Positions 39,720 to 48,098 of a DNA stretch of 64,000 nucleotides are shown piece by piece. Source of the stretch: Metallosphaera cuprina Ar-4 (GTDB taxonomy: Archaea > Thermoproteota > Thermoprotei_A > Sulfolobales > Sulfolobaceae); contig NC_015435.1 in assembly GCF_000204925.1 (NCBI RefSeq), positions 124,001-188,000 on the forward strand, written 5' to 3'. Under the pieces are notes generated by a model. That model had not been told where the DNA came from. It ran no database searches and saw only the letters and a list, made by a program, of their open reading frames with translations. Both the position numbers and the translations under genes were made by a program. The number at the start of each line of letters is the position of its first letter. Within the stretch, counting starts at the first letter, position 1.

Positions 39720-40331
39720 TATTTTTAGGCCGTTATCTTTTAATTCAGTAAACTCATTTATCGTGCCACTGTATGTTCTCTGGTCATGCAATGTAAGGTT
39801 CATGCATATCGCCACGTTTGACGTTGGTTTGATCAAAGTAGCTAACTTTCTCATTATAGTTCCAATATTTAGTTGTGGTTCAGGTAAAAGATACACCCTT
39901 AATCCAAGTTCTAGTACAGGTTTTATTTTCTCATAATTTTTTCCATATCTTGTAGATAAAATAACGCTGTTAGTGAGTGGCTCATGTATCAGCGAGGCGC
40001 ATTTTTGTACAGAGCTTATCCCGGGCTCAATAAGACTGTTTACAAAGAAAGGACCTAACCCAGCTATCATAGGATCACCGGTAGAAAGTACGTATGTGCC
40101 TTCCTCCTCTCTTATATTTTTGATCATAGAATAAAATTGCTTATCTTCCTCTAATTTTATTAATTCAGCTTTAGTATAAGGTCTTATCACATTAAGGATT
40201 CGTTCTGCTGCAAACACCTTATTCGCTCTGGCTAAACTGTTTATTAGGTTCAACGTGAAATATTGAGGGCTACCAGGTCCTGCACCTATTATTCTAGGCC
40301 AAGAATTTTCCCGCTTCTTCAGATCTTCCAA
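39693..40331 (-). CDS. cbiE: Cobalt-precorrin-7 C5-methyltransferase CbiE
   Basis: A 212-residue SAM-dependent tetrapyrrole methylase. The N-terminal IIGAGPGSPQYFTLNLINSLARANKVFAAE and the central YVLSTGDPMIAGLGPFF are family motifs. It methylates C5 (with CbiT acting at C15). It overlaps the end of cbiD by 38 bp and ends just before the ups promoter. Confidence 0.88.
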   Translation of the reverse strand: MEDLKKRENSWPRIIGAGPGSPQYFTLNLINSLARANKVFAAERILNVIRPYTKAELIKLEEDKQFYSMIKNIREEEGTYVLSTGDPMIAGLGPFFVNSLIEPGISSVQKCASLIHEPLTNSVILSTRYGKNYEKIKPVLELGLRVYLLPEPQLNIGTIMRKLATLIKPTSNVAICMNLTLHDQRTYSGTINEFTELKDNGLKIIFIRPPSL

Positions 40332-41442
40332 CTATCTCCCCTTCCATATTAATTATAACGCAATGAACCTTAGCTTTTCCTTCAATAAGGTTAGTAGAAT
40401 TATATGCTATTTTATTGGCTATATCATTAAAAATAGAATAGTAATCATATTTTTTTAATATCTCTAAAGCTTCGTCCGTGGTTCGTGAGTTCAATATTCT
40501 CTCTATATCTGTGCTAATTACTCCATGTTTAGCAGCGAAAGCGGCGATAGTTTCTAACCTTCCATCACCATATTTATAATGAGTGTTCCAAATTCCTATA
40601 GCCGACTTAACTAATTTGCCCATATGCCCATAAAGCAAGATCTCCTTAAATCCCCTTTTTGTCGAGGCCTTTATCATACCACCAGTAAATATTGCCATCT
40701 GGACAATGGATCTATTATCAACTTTCAATTTTTTTCTGGCACTAGTTTCGCCAATATTTCCGGGGACAAGGACTACGTAGTCCAGGCCGAAAGAACGAAC
40801 TACGTCGAGCTGTTCAACCATCGAGGCGAACCACGAGATCAGACTCATAGGCTTGACAACACCGCTCGTTCCTAGGATAGATACACCACCTTCTATACCG
40901 AGCTTAGGATTGAATGTACGCTTTGCAATTTCATAGCCCTTTGGAATAACTACTTCTATCTCCGCTCCGAACTTATCTCCAAGTACTTCTTTTATATTCT
41001 CAATTAATTGTTTTCTAGGTACTGGATTAATTGCAGGCTCTCCAACTTTAACAGGGAGGCCAGGGCTAGTAACTTTTCCAACACCAGGTCCCCCTCTTAA
41101 CGTTATATAACCTATGTCATCGTTTAGTCTCATCTTTACAATGATCTCCATCCCGTTAGTATCATCTGGATCGTCCCCTCCATTTTTTGTCACGGACGAG
41201 ATACACCAATCTCCATCCATTTTCACAAAGTTAAGAGGAATCTCTATCCTTAAGCCGATTGGTGTCGACACCACTACTGCACTTCGAAGATCCCCTTTCA
41301 GTGCGAAAGCGCATGCCTTTGCGGCTGCCGATACAGCGGTACCTGTAGTGAAGCCCATTTTCATGATCTTTTTTCTCGCTGATTTAGCGTTAGATAGAGA
41401 TGGAGATAAAGGTTCGTAATTGAGTGGAATCCTAACGCTCAT
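40294..41442 (-). CDS. cbiD: Cobalt-precorrin-5B C1-methyltransferase CbiD
   Basis: A 382-residue enzyme of the anaerobic (early cobalt) corrin route. The hallmark GFTTGTAVSAAAKACAFAL lies near residue 30, with TLRGGPGVGKVTSPGLPVKVG and GGVSILGTSGVVKPMS further on. It overlaps the NSUN methyltransferase upstream by 11 bp and cbiE downstream. Confidence 0.95.
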   Translation of the reverse strand: MSVRIPLNYEPLSPSLSNAKSARKKIMKMGFTTGTAVSAAAKACAFALKGDLRSAVVVSTPIGLRIEIPLNFVKMDGDWCISSVTKNGGDDPDDTNGMEIIVKMRLNDDIGYITLRGGPGVGKVTSPGLPVKVGEPAINPVPRKQLIENIKEVLGDKFGAEIEVVIPKGYEIAKRTFNPKLGIEGGVSILGTSGVVKPMSLISWFASMVEQLDVVRSFGLDYVVLVPGNIGETSARKKLKVDNRSIVQMAIFTGGMIKASTKRGFKEILLYGHMGKLVKSAIGIWNTHYKYGDGRLETIAAFAAKHGVISTDIERILNSRTTDEALEILKKYDYYSIFNDIANKIAYNSTNLIEGKAKVHCVIINMEGEIVGRSEEAGKFLA

Positions 41443-42532
41443 CGTCCATCCCTTTAAACTTAGCTATAAAGAAATCATCAGTTTCATCAATGAAATTAAA
41501 ATATCTAGTACATAAATTTCCAACAGAGAAATTAGGATAACCTGTAGATCCAGGTAAGCCTGTCTTAACTAGCCTGTCCTTGATCTCTTCTACTATCATT
41601 TCTCCTTCCTCAGGAAATATAGAGCATACAGAATATACGCCTTTTTTAAAACGAATATTAAATGTCTCTCTTAGCATGGCCTTTTGAACCCTTGAGAACA
41701 GATTTACTTTTTCTTTAGTGGATAGGGTGATAAGGACTGTAGGATCGTCAGATAAGGTTCCGGAGGAAGAGCAAGGAGCATCTATCAGAACTTTATCAAC
41801 CCTAACGATGGAGTTAGAGGTGGAGTCTTGGACAATGAAGTTAAGAGAAGAGGGGTTTACCCCTAGCTCTTTAAGCAATCTCATTTCTTTGGATAGTCTA
41901 TGCATATAAAATTCAGCCAAAACTAAACTTATTTCGCCCTGGGTGAGTTCATAGATCAATTCGGCCTTCAGACCAGGAGAGGACGCCATATCTAAAACCA
42001 CATCCCCTGGTTCAGGTCTCAAAGCCTCTACTACAGCGACGCTAGCTTTATCCTGTAATATCACCTTGTTTTCCGTAAATTCCTTTGTCTTAGTTATATT
42101 GCCTTTAGTAATTTTATAGACATAATTAAAATCATTATCTCTTATAAACTCAATATCCTGAAGTTCTAAAGACTTAAGCACTTTGTCTTCATCGCCTAAT
42201 ATTCTGTTTACTCTGAACCATTGAGTTTTCTTTTTAACTAAGTTTTTTAAATAATTATCCAAATCAATTAGATATCTTAACTGTTCATCCATCCAACTTG
42301 GTAAGATCAGTTTAGTGTTTCCTGTGAGAAATGAGATAACCTTTTTCCTATTAGTTTTTCCTTTCAGCCCAAAGTAGTTTAATAATAATACTCTGGATAA
42401 CTCGTATAGATAATCGTAATTCACACCACTTACTTTTTTCTTAGCTTTGGCCTTCGAAAACGCTACAGGTAATGGGTATCCGTTCGAAGCGTAATAGAGC
42501 ACAACGGAAAGAAAATCAACAATTTCATTCAA
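41432..42532 (-). CDS. NOL1/NOP2/Sun (NSUN) family RNA m5C methyltransferase
   Basis: A 366-residue RNA:cytosine-5 methyltransferase. The N-terminal part (1-160) is a PUA/RsmB-like RNA-binding region. The SAM domain has DVVLDMASSPGLKAELIYEL, motif IV DAPCSSSGTLSDDP and motif VI VYSVCSIFPEEGE, giving both catalytic cysteines. The target RNA (tRNA or rRNA) is not evident. It lies between cbiC and cbiD, overlapping both, an odd but probably only positional arrangement. Confidence 0.9.
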   Translation of the reverse strand: MNEIVDFLSVVLYYASNGYPLPVAFSKAKAKKKVSGVNYDYLYELSRVLLLNYFGLKGKTNRKKVISFLTGNTKLILPSWMDEQLRYLIDLDNYLKNLVKKKTQWFRVNRILGDEDKVLKSLELQDIEFIRDNDFNYVYKITKGNITKTKEFTENKVILQDKASVAVVEALRPEPGDVVLDMASSPGLKAELIYELTQGEISLVLAEFYMHRLSKEMRLLKELGVNPSSLNFIVQDSTSNSIVRVDKVLIDAPCSSSGTLSDDPTVLITLSTKEKVNLFSRVQKAMLRETFNIRFKKGVYSVCSIFPEEGEMIVEEIKDRLVKTGLPGSTGYPNFSVGNLCTRYFNFIDETDDFFIAKFKGMDDER

Positions 42533-43088
42533 TTTCCATCAAAGCCCTCACGATGCTAACGCCTAGTCCTACTCCACCTTTAACGCTAATGTTGGTAATA
42601 TATTCTACCTTATGTTGCCTGTACAGTCTATACTTGGCTTTAAGCGCATTCACGAAACCTACTGGAACTCCTATAACCAGACCTGGGACTATTCCCTGTT
42701 CAGCTAAATCCAATACTCTCATTAAGGCTAATGGACTTGTACCAATTAATACAGCTTTACCTTCCATCTCATCTTTCCATGAGTCCACCACATCAATCGA
42801 CTTATATTTGCTAGAATGACTTTTCAGATCCCTGTATATCGCCAATTCTCCTATGCCAGATTTCGCCATTCTAGTATCTACCAGAACGCCCCTTTTCACT
42901 AGCTCCGGGCCTAACGTTAGTGCATTCTTTGAAAACCTAATCGTTCCAACTAAGTCTAAATCTCCAGTACTTCTTATAGCCCTTGAAATCACATATGCCT
43001 CTCTCTCCTCCATCAGCTCAAGGAGCTCACCCACTATACTTCTCACCTTTCTATCTCCTTCCAGTTCAATATTATCCTCATAGACCAT
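42525..43088 (-). CDS. cbiC: Cobalt-precorrin-8 methylmutase CbiC
   Basis: A 187-residue enzyme moving the C11 methyl to C12. Family signatures are AYVISRAIRSTGDLDLVG, LVDTRMAKSGI, AVLIGTSPLALMRVLDLAE and VIGVPVGFVNALKAKYRL. It leads the cbiC-NSUN-cbiD-cbiE run; the last 8 bp overlap the NSUN gene. Confidence 0.95.
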   Translation of the reverse strand: MVYEDNIELEGDRKVRSIVGELLELMEEREAYVISRAIRSTGDLDLVGTIRFSKNALTLGPELVKRGVLVDTRMAKSGIGELAIYRDLKSHSSKYKSIDVVDSWKDEMEGKAVLIGTSPLALMRVLDLAEQGIVPGLVIGVPVGFVNALKAKYRLYRQHKVEYITNISVKGGVGLGVSIVRALMEIE

Positions 43089-43151
43089 TATTTGGTCATA
43101 TTCAATATCATGTGAGACGATTATAAAACAGGAGTATACACAATTTTTGAT

Positions 43152-43301
43152 ATGAAAGATGAGATTTTCATAATGGTAATAGTGTCTCTAATACTTATTT
43201 TCAAAGGTGATAGAGTGGAGGACCTTCTCTACATACCGAGCTTATATTTTATTATAAAAATCAGTAGAATAATTAAATCTTCGTTCTTATCTAAAGTATA
43301 A
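43152..43301 (+). CDS. Possible 49-residue membrane microprotein
   Basis: An ATG at 43152 opens a 49-codon frame with a hydrophobic stretch (IFIMVIVSLILIF, residues 5-17) followed by a basic, partly hydrophobic tail (YFIIKISRIIKSSFLSKV). A TATA box TTATAAAAC at 43121-43129 is centred 27 nt before the ATG, the spacing of a leaderless gene. It overlaps the end of the convergent gene by 11 bp. No family is known to me; the promoter position is the main support. Confidence 0.45.
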   Translation: MKDEIFIMVIVSLILIFKGDRVEDLLYIPSLYFIIKISRIIKSSFLSKV

Positions 43302-43920
43302 AGTATTTGTTATTTGAGCACAACCCAACCTCTTTACATTTTGAAATGAAGCAATTCACGCTTTCTCTTCCTTTTAATCCCAATTCCTTTGAGAACTGCG
43401 AAAGGTTACTATCGATCATTAGGGACGCTGATTCCCTGATGGCTACCTTGACTCTTGATATTTGCGAATCGTCCATATTCGCAGCAATCAGTTTAAGAAC
43501 TATCGGAAGGTCACCACATTTCTCTTTCCACAAGGCAGTCAGGTCTTCATCTATATTTTCAAATTCAACTTTACATTCGCAATTTTCTCCTTTATTCACT
43601 TGTCTCTTTGAGTCAAAAATTCTCATAAAGAAATATTCTGTAGAATTGAAATCATTTACGCACACTTGTTTTTCACATTTCCCTCTTATACCAATTCTCT
43701 CCGTTACCTTTGCCCCATTGGATATGAACCTAACGCCTGGTAAATGATTTATAAGCGGCAGGGACATATATACGATGTCAAAACTATGAAATTGAAATTT
43801 AATTTCATTTTCTTTTATTTTGATTGGTTCAATGTATATGTCTCTATTTATTTTCCCCTCCAATAACGGTAAGAGGGGCTTCAGATCACTCTCATCCGAG
43901 TAACCCAGCGAAAGTCTCAC
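43291..43920 (-). CDS. Possible periplasmic-binding-fold (MqnA/MqnD-like) protein, function unknown
   Basis: A 209-residue protein starting at GTG 43920. The N-terminus LSLGYSDESDLKPLLPLLEGKI and the FHSFDIVYMSLPLINHL stretch loosely resemble MqnA/MqnD-type proteins of menaquinone synthesis. The central part has a cysteine-rich run (KCEKQVCVND, GENCECKVEF) and the C-terminus another (SVNCFISKCKEVGLCSN). Sulfolobales make caldariella-type rather than menaquinones, so a Mqn role is unlikely and the fold match weak. It is divergent from the FAD-protein gene. Confidence 0.65.
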   Translation of the reverse strand: MRLSLGYSDESDLKPLLPLLEGKINRDIYIEPIKIKENEIKFQFHSFDIVYMSLPLINHLPGVRFISNGAKVTERIGIRGKCEKQVCVNDFNSTEYFFMRIFDSKRQVNKGENCECKVEFENIDEDLTALWKEKCGDLPIVLKLIAANMDDSQISRVKVAIRESASLMIDSNLSQFSKELGLKGRESVNCFISKCKEVGLCSNNKYFIL

Positions 43921-43958
43921 AATTAAAGATTTAGCAGAGGTGAAACTATTAAGCCTGT

Positions 43959-44852
43959 ATGAAAGAGAGATATGTAGATACGCTTATCATTGGTAGTGGA
44001 TACGCTGGAGTTAACGCATACTACACCCTAAAGAGAAGAGGTTTGATAATTTCTAAGAATAAAAACTTTATATTTTGGACAGCCAAACTAAGAAATATAG
44101 TTAGCCGTAACTTAAAGTTTGCAGCTCCTCTACCTTTCGTAGAGGAGAGGACAGTTATTGACCTGGATCTTCAATCCAAAATTATTCAAACCGAACAAGA
44201 GAAGATTTACGCTAACAACCTGATTATAGCTCCTGGATGTGAAAGACAAAACTATGATAAGGTGATTAAAGAAGCGATGTCCAGATCAACTATTTCTTTA
44301 GGAACAGTGAGTCATTTTGACGAATATCTCTTACTTCAACTAGGTTTTTACTTAAGAAGACTGGGGAAAGACGTGAAGGTTAACACTAGTTATCTTAGCT
44401 GGTTAGGAAGTGACGTAGAAAATCAGGTTAGACAACTAGTGAGCCGAGCAGGGCTTGGTTACACTGAGAAACCTGAGTTAATAATTGACGAGTGTACTTC
44501 TGTTCATCCTTTTACCTTTTATACGCCTTCAAGGTTCTTAGAACTCTACAAGAACGTGTATGTGGCAGGAGACATAATAAAAGGCTGGCCTAAACTCGGG
44601 GAGCTGGCTATGAGAACCGGCATCTACGTTGGGGGAAGAATATTGAATAAAAGAATGGAGGAGTTCAAACCTACATTCATCTTCATTCTGGATGGAGGCT
44701 TTGGAGAAGGTCTTCACATAAGGTCGACTAAACCGTGGGGCGGTGACTACGTTTCTGTAAAGAGATCTAGGATAAGACCCCTGTTAAAACGGTTTATAGA
44801 GAGATATTATGTGCTCAGAAGGGGTAAAATGGGATTTCTAATCAATCTTTGA
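43959..44852 (+). CDS. FAD-dependent oxidoreductase-like protein (NDH-2/SQR family), shortened
   Basis: A 297-residue protein. The FAD-binding strand-loop VDTLIIGSGYAGVNAYY is at the N-terminus, NNLIIAPGCERQ in the middle and VYVAGDIIKGWPKLGELAMRTG near the end, as in type II NADH dehydrogenases and sulfide:quinone reductases. The length is well below the usual 380-400 and the second dinucleotide-binding domain looks reduced, so it may not use NADH. No CxxC redox pair is seen. A hairpin overlaps the stop codon. Confidence 0.75.
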   Translation: MKERYVDTLIIGSGYAGVNAYYTLKRRGLIISKNKNFIFWTAKLRNIVSRNLKFAAPLPFVEERTVIDLDLQSKIIQTEQEKIYANNLIIAPGCERQNYDKVIKEAMSRSTISLGTVSHFDEYLLLQLGFYLRRLGKDVKVNTSYLSWLGSDVENQVRQLVSRAGLGYTEKPELIIDECTSVHPFTFYTPSRFLELYKNVYVAGDIIKGWPKLGELAMRTGIYVGGRILNKRMEEFKPTFIFILDGGFGEGLHIRSTKPWGGDYVSVKRSRIRPLLKRFIERYYVLRRGKMGFLINL

Positions 44853-44879
44853 GACACCCAGGGACCTCGGGGGGTGTCT
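44852..44879. repeat. Inverted repeat (hairpin) at the end of the FAD-protein gene
   Basis: AGACACCC (44852-44859) and GGGTGTCT (44872-44879) form a perfect 8-bp GC-rich stem that begins at the last base of the stop codon. It may protect or terminate the transcript. Confidence 0.5.
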
Positions 44880-44992
44880 GGGGGAATAAGTCCTCCTAAA
44901 CTTCAGAGGCCCCTGAGAGTCATAATATAAAAATGGTATAGGGGTTAATTTATTTAGCGTGTTACTTCACTAAGCTTTCACATCGCTATCCT

Positions 44993-45023
44993 TACCAAAT
45001 AGAAAATAAAAGTATATTTGGTA
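44993..45023. repeat. Inverted repeat downstream of the ubiA locus
   Basis: TACCAAATA (44993-45001) and TATTTGGTA (45015-45023) form a perfect 9-bp stem with a 13-nt A-rich loop, about 30 bp past the end of the interrupted ubiA gene. The surrounding 200 bp between the convergent genes hold no convincing ORF. Confidence 0.5.
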
Positions 45024-45054
45024 GTTTATTGGATCAAGTTTTATTTTGTTTCGT

Positions 45055-45281
45055 CTAAGTGAAAGGTATGCCAAGTAATATATCTAAGTCAATTCCAAGA
45101 CCTAAAACTACCGAAGAGTAAATGTTATAGTAGAATGCCTTACCGAAGTTGTTTGTTGAAGCCAGATAGAAAGCGTATAGCATTATTAAGCCATGTAGCA
45201 CCGTTGATGCGTAGGATATAGGACCTAGATTATACATAAAATCTGCCGTAAAATCAATAATTACAGATACTAGTTGATTAA
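45055..45281 (-). pseudogene. C-terminal remainder of the UbiA gene in the -1 frame
   Basis: Reading from the TTT at 45282-45280 in the alternative frame gives FNQLVSVIIDFTADFMYNL, running without a stop into a 60-residue tail with two membrane segments. Joined to the main part this yields about 300 residues, normal for UbiA. A single missing T in GGTTTAATC would explain the break: sequencing error, true mutation or programmed -1 shift. The ATG at 45237 is internal and not a separate gene. Confidence 0.8.
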
Positions 45282-45959
45282 ACCGGCGAAAGCCAGAGCT
45301 TTATTTCCCAAAAGTACGGCGAAGCTGTGTAAACCCATCTTTTTGTCGAAATCTCTATCTGGGATATGATTATAGAGATCAAAACCTACAGCCCACAAAA
45401 TAGTAGCGATGACGAAGAGCCAAGGTACAGATCTGACAACTTGAAACAGAGAATCTGCGTTTACTCCTATGCTAGCAACAGCACCACTAAATACAGCCAA
45501 GCCTTGTACTGTAGCTATTTGATAGTTGGCAAAGGCTGTGAATCTCTTCATATAAGGATAGGTCATAGTAACTATGGCAGGAATAGGTGAAAGTAGGAAG
45601 GCCCATCTATTAACTAAAAAGGCTGAGATGAAAAAGCCTATAAGTCCGATAGCTATCAAGACTTTTGCCTCCTTTACAGTAATCGCCCCTGTTACTAACG
45701 GTCTAGTTCTGGTTCTAGGGTTCTTGGAATCTATTTCACGATCAGCAAGGTTATCGTTAGTCATGCCAGCTATCCTCAAGAAGAGAAGAGCAAAAAATAT
45801 CAACAAAAGAACGTTTATAGATGGTATTCCCCTTATCGCTATAAAGGCTCCTAAATAAGCCATAGGTAGACTAAAGAAAGTCTGTTCCATCCTTAAGAAC
45901 TTAAGATATATGTATAACTTGCTTTGACTCGCTGTTGCTCCGCCAGGATCCCAAGACAC
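45270..45959 (-). CDS. UbiA-family prenyltransferase, main part (frame interrupted)
   Basis: A 229-residue frame with about six membrane segments. The two aspartate motifs are NDNLADREID (prenyl diphosphate site) and DLYNHIPDRDFDKK, and RPLVTGAITV is the usual loop. UbiA enzymes attach isoprenoid chains to aromatic or other acceptors; here quinone or a lipid such as digeranylgeranylglyceryl phosphate is possible. The frame stops at TAG 45272-45270 in the middle of what should be a membrane helix; the missing C-terminus is in the next frame (45055-45281). Its start is close to the cimA stop. Confidence 0.85.
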   Translation of the reverse strand: MSWDPGGATASQSKLYIYLKFLRMEQTFFSLPMAYLGAFIAIRGIPSINVLLLIFFALLFLRIAGMTNDNLADREIDSKNPRTRTRPLVTGAITVKEAKVLIAIGLIGFFISAFLVNRWAFLLSPIPAIVTMTYPYMKRFTAFANYQIATVQGLAVFSGAVASIGVNADSLFQVVRSVPWLFVIATILWAVGFDLYNHIPDRDFDKKMGLHSFAVLLGNKALAFAGLIN

Positions 45960-45961
45960 AA

Positions 45962-47533
45962 TTAGTCTTTTAGAAACAGAGGCTTTAATTTCTTATTAAG
46001 TTGTAGATAGTAGTCAAACCCATCTGTTAGCGCCATAACAGACGCCTCAATTACGCTTGTTGAAACGCCTTCTGTCCTCCAAGTTCTATCACCGTCATTA
46101 AATTCTATCGTGACTCTGACAACGCTCTCAGTATTTTTGACCTCACCTGGTAAAATCACACGATAGTCTGTAAGCTTTACCTTCTCCAGCTCCGGGAAAT
46201 CCTTCACAAGGCATCTCCTTAGCGCTAGATCGGCTGCATTAATTGGCCCTGCTCCCTCAGCAACTTCAACCCTTGAGTTTACCTTTATTACAGCTAGAGC
46301 TAGCTTGTCCTCGTTAATAACTTTCCAATACTTCAGATCGAAGAACTTTTCATAGAGGCCCAATTCCTTCAAGACAATGAGTAACGCGGACTCAGGTGCT
46401 AAATCGAAACTATAGCCCCGAGCTTCCAATTCCTTGATGATGGATAAGGCCCTCTTTAATTTCTCTTCCTTCTTCTCTATTTTAATACCTATTTTTTCAA
46501 GATAATTAATTAAATTCGATGTTCCGGATAGCTCAGATATTATAACTTTTCTCTGGTTTCCTATCAGTGTCGGATCTATATGTTCATATGCCTTAGTGTT
46601 TTTCATCACTGCGTCAGCATGAACTCCGGCCTTATGTGCAAACGCATTCTCCCCTACATAGGGCTGGAAAGGATTAGGGTGTAGCCCGGCTAGCTCGTAG
46701 ACCACAGATGATACAGTCCTTAACTTCTTTAAACTTTCATTTTCCTTTAAGACCTTATAACCCATCTTTATTGCGAGATTAGGAATTATCTGTATGAGGT
46801 CAGCGTTACCTGTCCTCTCTCCTATTCCGTTTATTGTACCCTGAACGTGTGTTGCACCGCTAACAACCCCAACTAATGAGTTCGCTACTGCGGTTCCTGA
46901 GTCGTTATGCATGTGGACCCCTAGCTTGACTCGAGTTCTTTCGGCTACGTATTTTGTTATCTCCATTACCTCATGAGGGAGAGTCCCACCATTGGTATCT
47001 GCTAAGGCTACAACTTTAGCCCCAGCCTCGCCGGCAACGTTAACAACCTTAAGGGCGTAGTCGGGATCCTCCTTAAATCCTTGATAGAAGTGTTCGGCAT
47101 CGAAAATCACCTCCAAACCGTGATCTTTGAGGAACTCTATACTATCAGCTATTATCATTAAGTTATCCTCTAATGTCGTCTTGAGAACCTCCTTCACATG
47201 AAGAGTCCAACTCTTCCCGAAAAGTACTGCGGAGTTAACGTCTGATTCAAGGATCGACAAGAGGTTTTGATCTTTCTCTGGTCTTACATCCTTTTTCCTT
47301 GTGCTTGCAAAGGCTGCAATTTTAGAATTTTTGAGACTATAATTCTTTATCTCCCTGAAAAACTCGTAGTCTTTGGGATTGGACCCAGGCCAGCCAGCCT
47401 CTATATAGTCTACACCTAGATCGTCTAGTAGAAGAGCTATTCTTATTTTCTCTCTTAATGTAAAAGATATAGAGGCGGCTTGGGCTCCATCCCTTAGCGT
47501 TGTATCAAGAATTTCTATGGATTTCTTGACCAC
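45962..47533 (-). CDS. cimA: (R)-citramalate synthase (isopropylmalate synthase family)
   Basis: A 523-residue DRE-TIM enzyme condensing pyruvate with acetyl-CoA, the first step of the threonine-independent route to isoleucine. DTTLRDGAQAASISFT (residues 10-25), VDYIEAGWPGSN, GVHMHNDSGTAVANSL and NGIGERTGNADL are active-site motifs; the C-terminal regulatory domain (about 400-510) probably binds the feedback inhibitor. The GTG start at 47533 is divergent from a membrane-protein gene. Length favours the CimA group over 2-isopropylmalate synthases. Confidence 0.9.
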   Translation of the reverse strand: MVKKSIEILDTTLRDGAQAASISFTLREKIRIALLLDDLGVDYIEAGWPGSNPKDYEFFREIKNYSLKNSKIAAFASTRKKDVRPEKDQNLLSILESDVNSAVLFGKSWTLHVKEVLKTTLEDNLMIIADSIEFLKDHGLEVIFDAEHFYQGFKEDPDYALKVVNVAGEAGAKVVALADTNGGTLPHEVMEITKYVAERTRVKLGVHMHNDSGTAVANSLVGVVSGATHVQGTINGIGERTGNADLIQIIPNLAIKMGYKVLKENESLKKLRTVSSVVYELAGLHPNPFQPYVGENAFAHKAGVHADAVMKNTKAYEHIDPTLIGNQRKVIISELSGTSNLINYLEKIGIKIEKKEEKLKRALSIIKELEARGYSFDLAPESALLIVLKELGLYEKFFDLKYWKVINEDKLALAVIKVNSRVEVAEGAGPINAADLALRRCLVKDFPELEKVKLTDYRVILPGEVKNTESVVRVTIEFNDGDRTWRTEGVSTSVIEASVMALTDGFDYYLQLNKKLKPLFLKD

Positions 47534-47597
47534 CGGTCATGTGTAGAGAATGAATGGAGTAATTATTTAAACTTGTCTGTATCTTCCATCTTCTATA

Positions 47598-48098
47598 ATG
47601 AAATATAGTCTTATTATAGCAGGTTCAGTGCTTCTTGTTGTTGGGCTCCTTCTTTACATCAGCATTCCCCTCTATTATCCTGGATACGGCACGATAAACG
47701 ACGTTTTCAAAGCTAATCGTGGTGCAACTTCTCTAGGACCTAATGAGAGCGAAATTATAAAGAACATTAGTGCGCAAAGAGGGGACGCTATTTTGTTCTT
47801 AGTGTTGACGGGTAACGTTAACGTCTCTTTATTAAATTCCTCTAAGATGCCTATAATAAATCAGCAAAGAGATATTTCGGTAGCTCTAAACCAGTCAACA
47901 TATTACATACAGTTAATAAATACTGGAAACACTTCTGTTAATGTCACCTATACTTATGGTATATTTAACGCAGAATCTATAAGTAATTTTTACTATGGGT
48001 TAGGCATTTTTGAAACCTTTCTAGAGATTCTGATCTTAATAGGTGGAGCAATGATATTGTGGGCCGCTATTTCCTGGATCTTAACCAAGAGGAAATGA
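47598..48098 (+). CDS. Two-helix membrane protein with extracytoplasmic domain, function unknown
   Basis: A 166-residue protein. An N-terminal membrane segment (about 4-26, LIIAGSVLLVVGLLLYISIPL) and a C-terminal one (about 136-160) flank a roughly 105-residue domain with several sequons (NES, NIS, NVS, NSS, NQS, NTS, NVT), so it is probably glycosylated outside the membrane. No family recognised. Its last 32 bp overlap the convergent BtuF-like gene. Confidence 0.8.
   Translation: MKYSLIIAGSVLLVVGLLLYISIPLYYPGYGTINDVFKANRGATSLGPNESEIIKNISAQRGDAILFLVLTGNVNVSLLNSSKMPIINQQRDISVALNQSTYYIQLINTGNTSVNVTYTYGIFNAESISNFYYGLGIFETFLEILILIGGAMILWAAISWILTKRK

Noticed and set aside
44852-45054. A gene in the roughly 200-bp gap after the FAD-protein gene
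   Set aside because: Only hairpins and AT-rich sequence; no frame of reasonable length with start signals.
45055-45237. A separate 60-residue membrane protein
   Set aside because: It is better explained as the C-terminus of UbiA in the shifted frame, since the frame extends upstream without stop to the break point.
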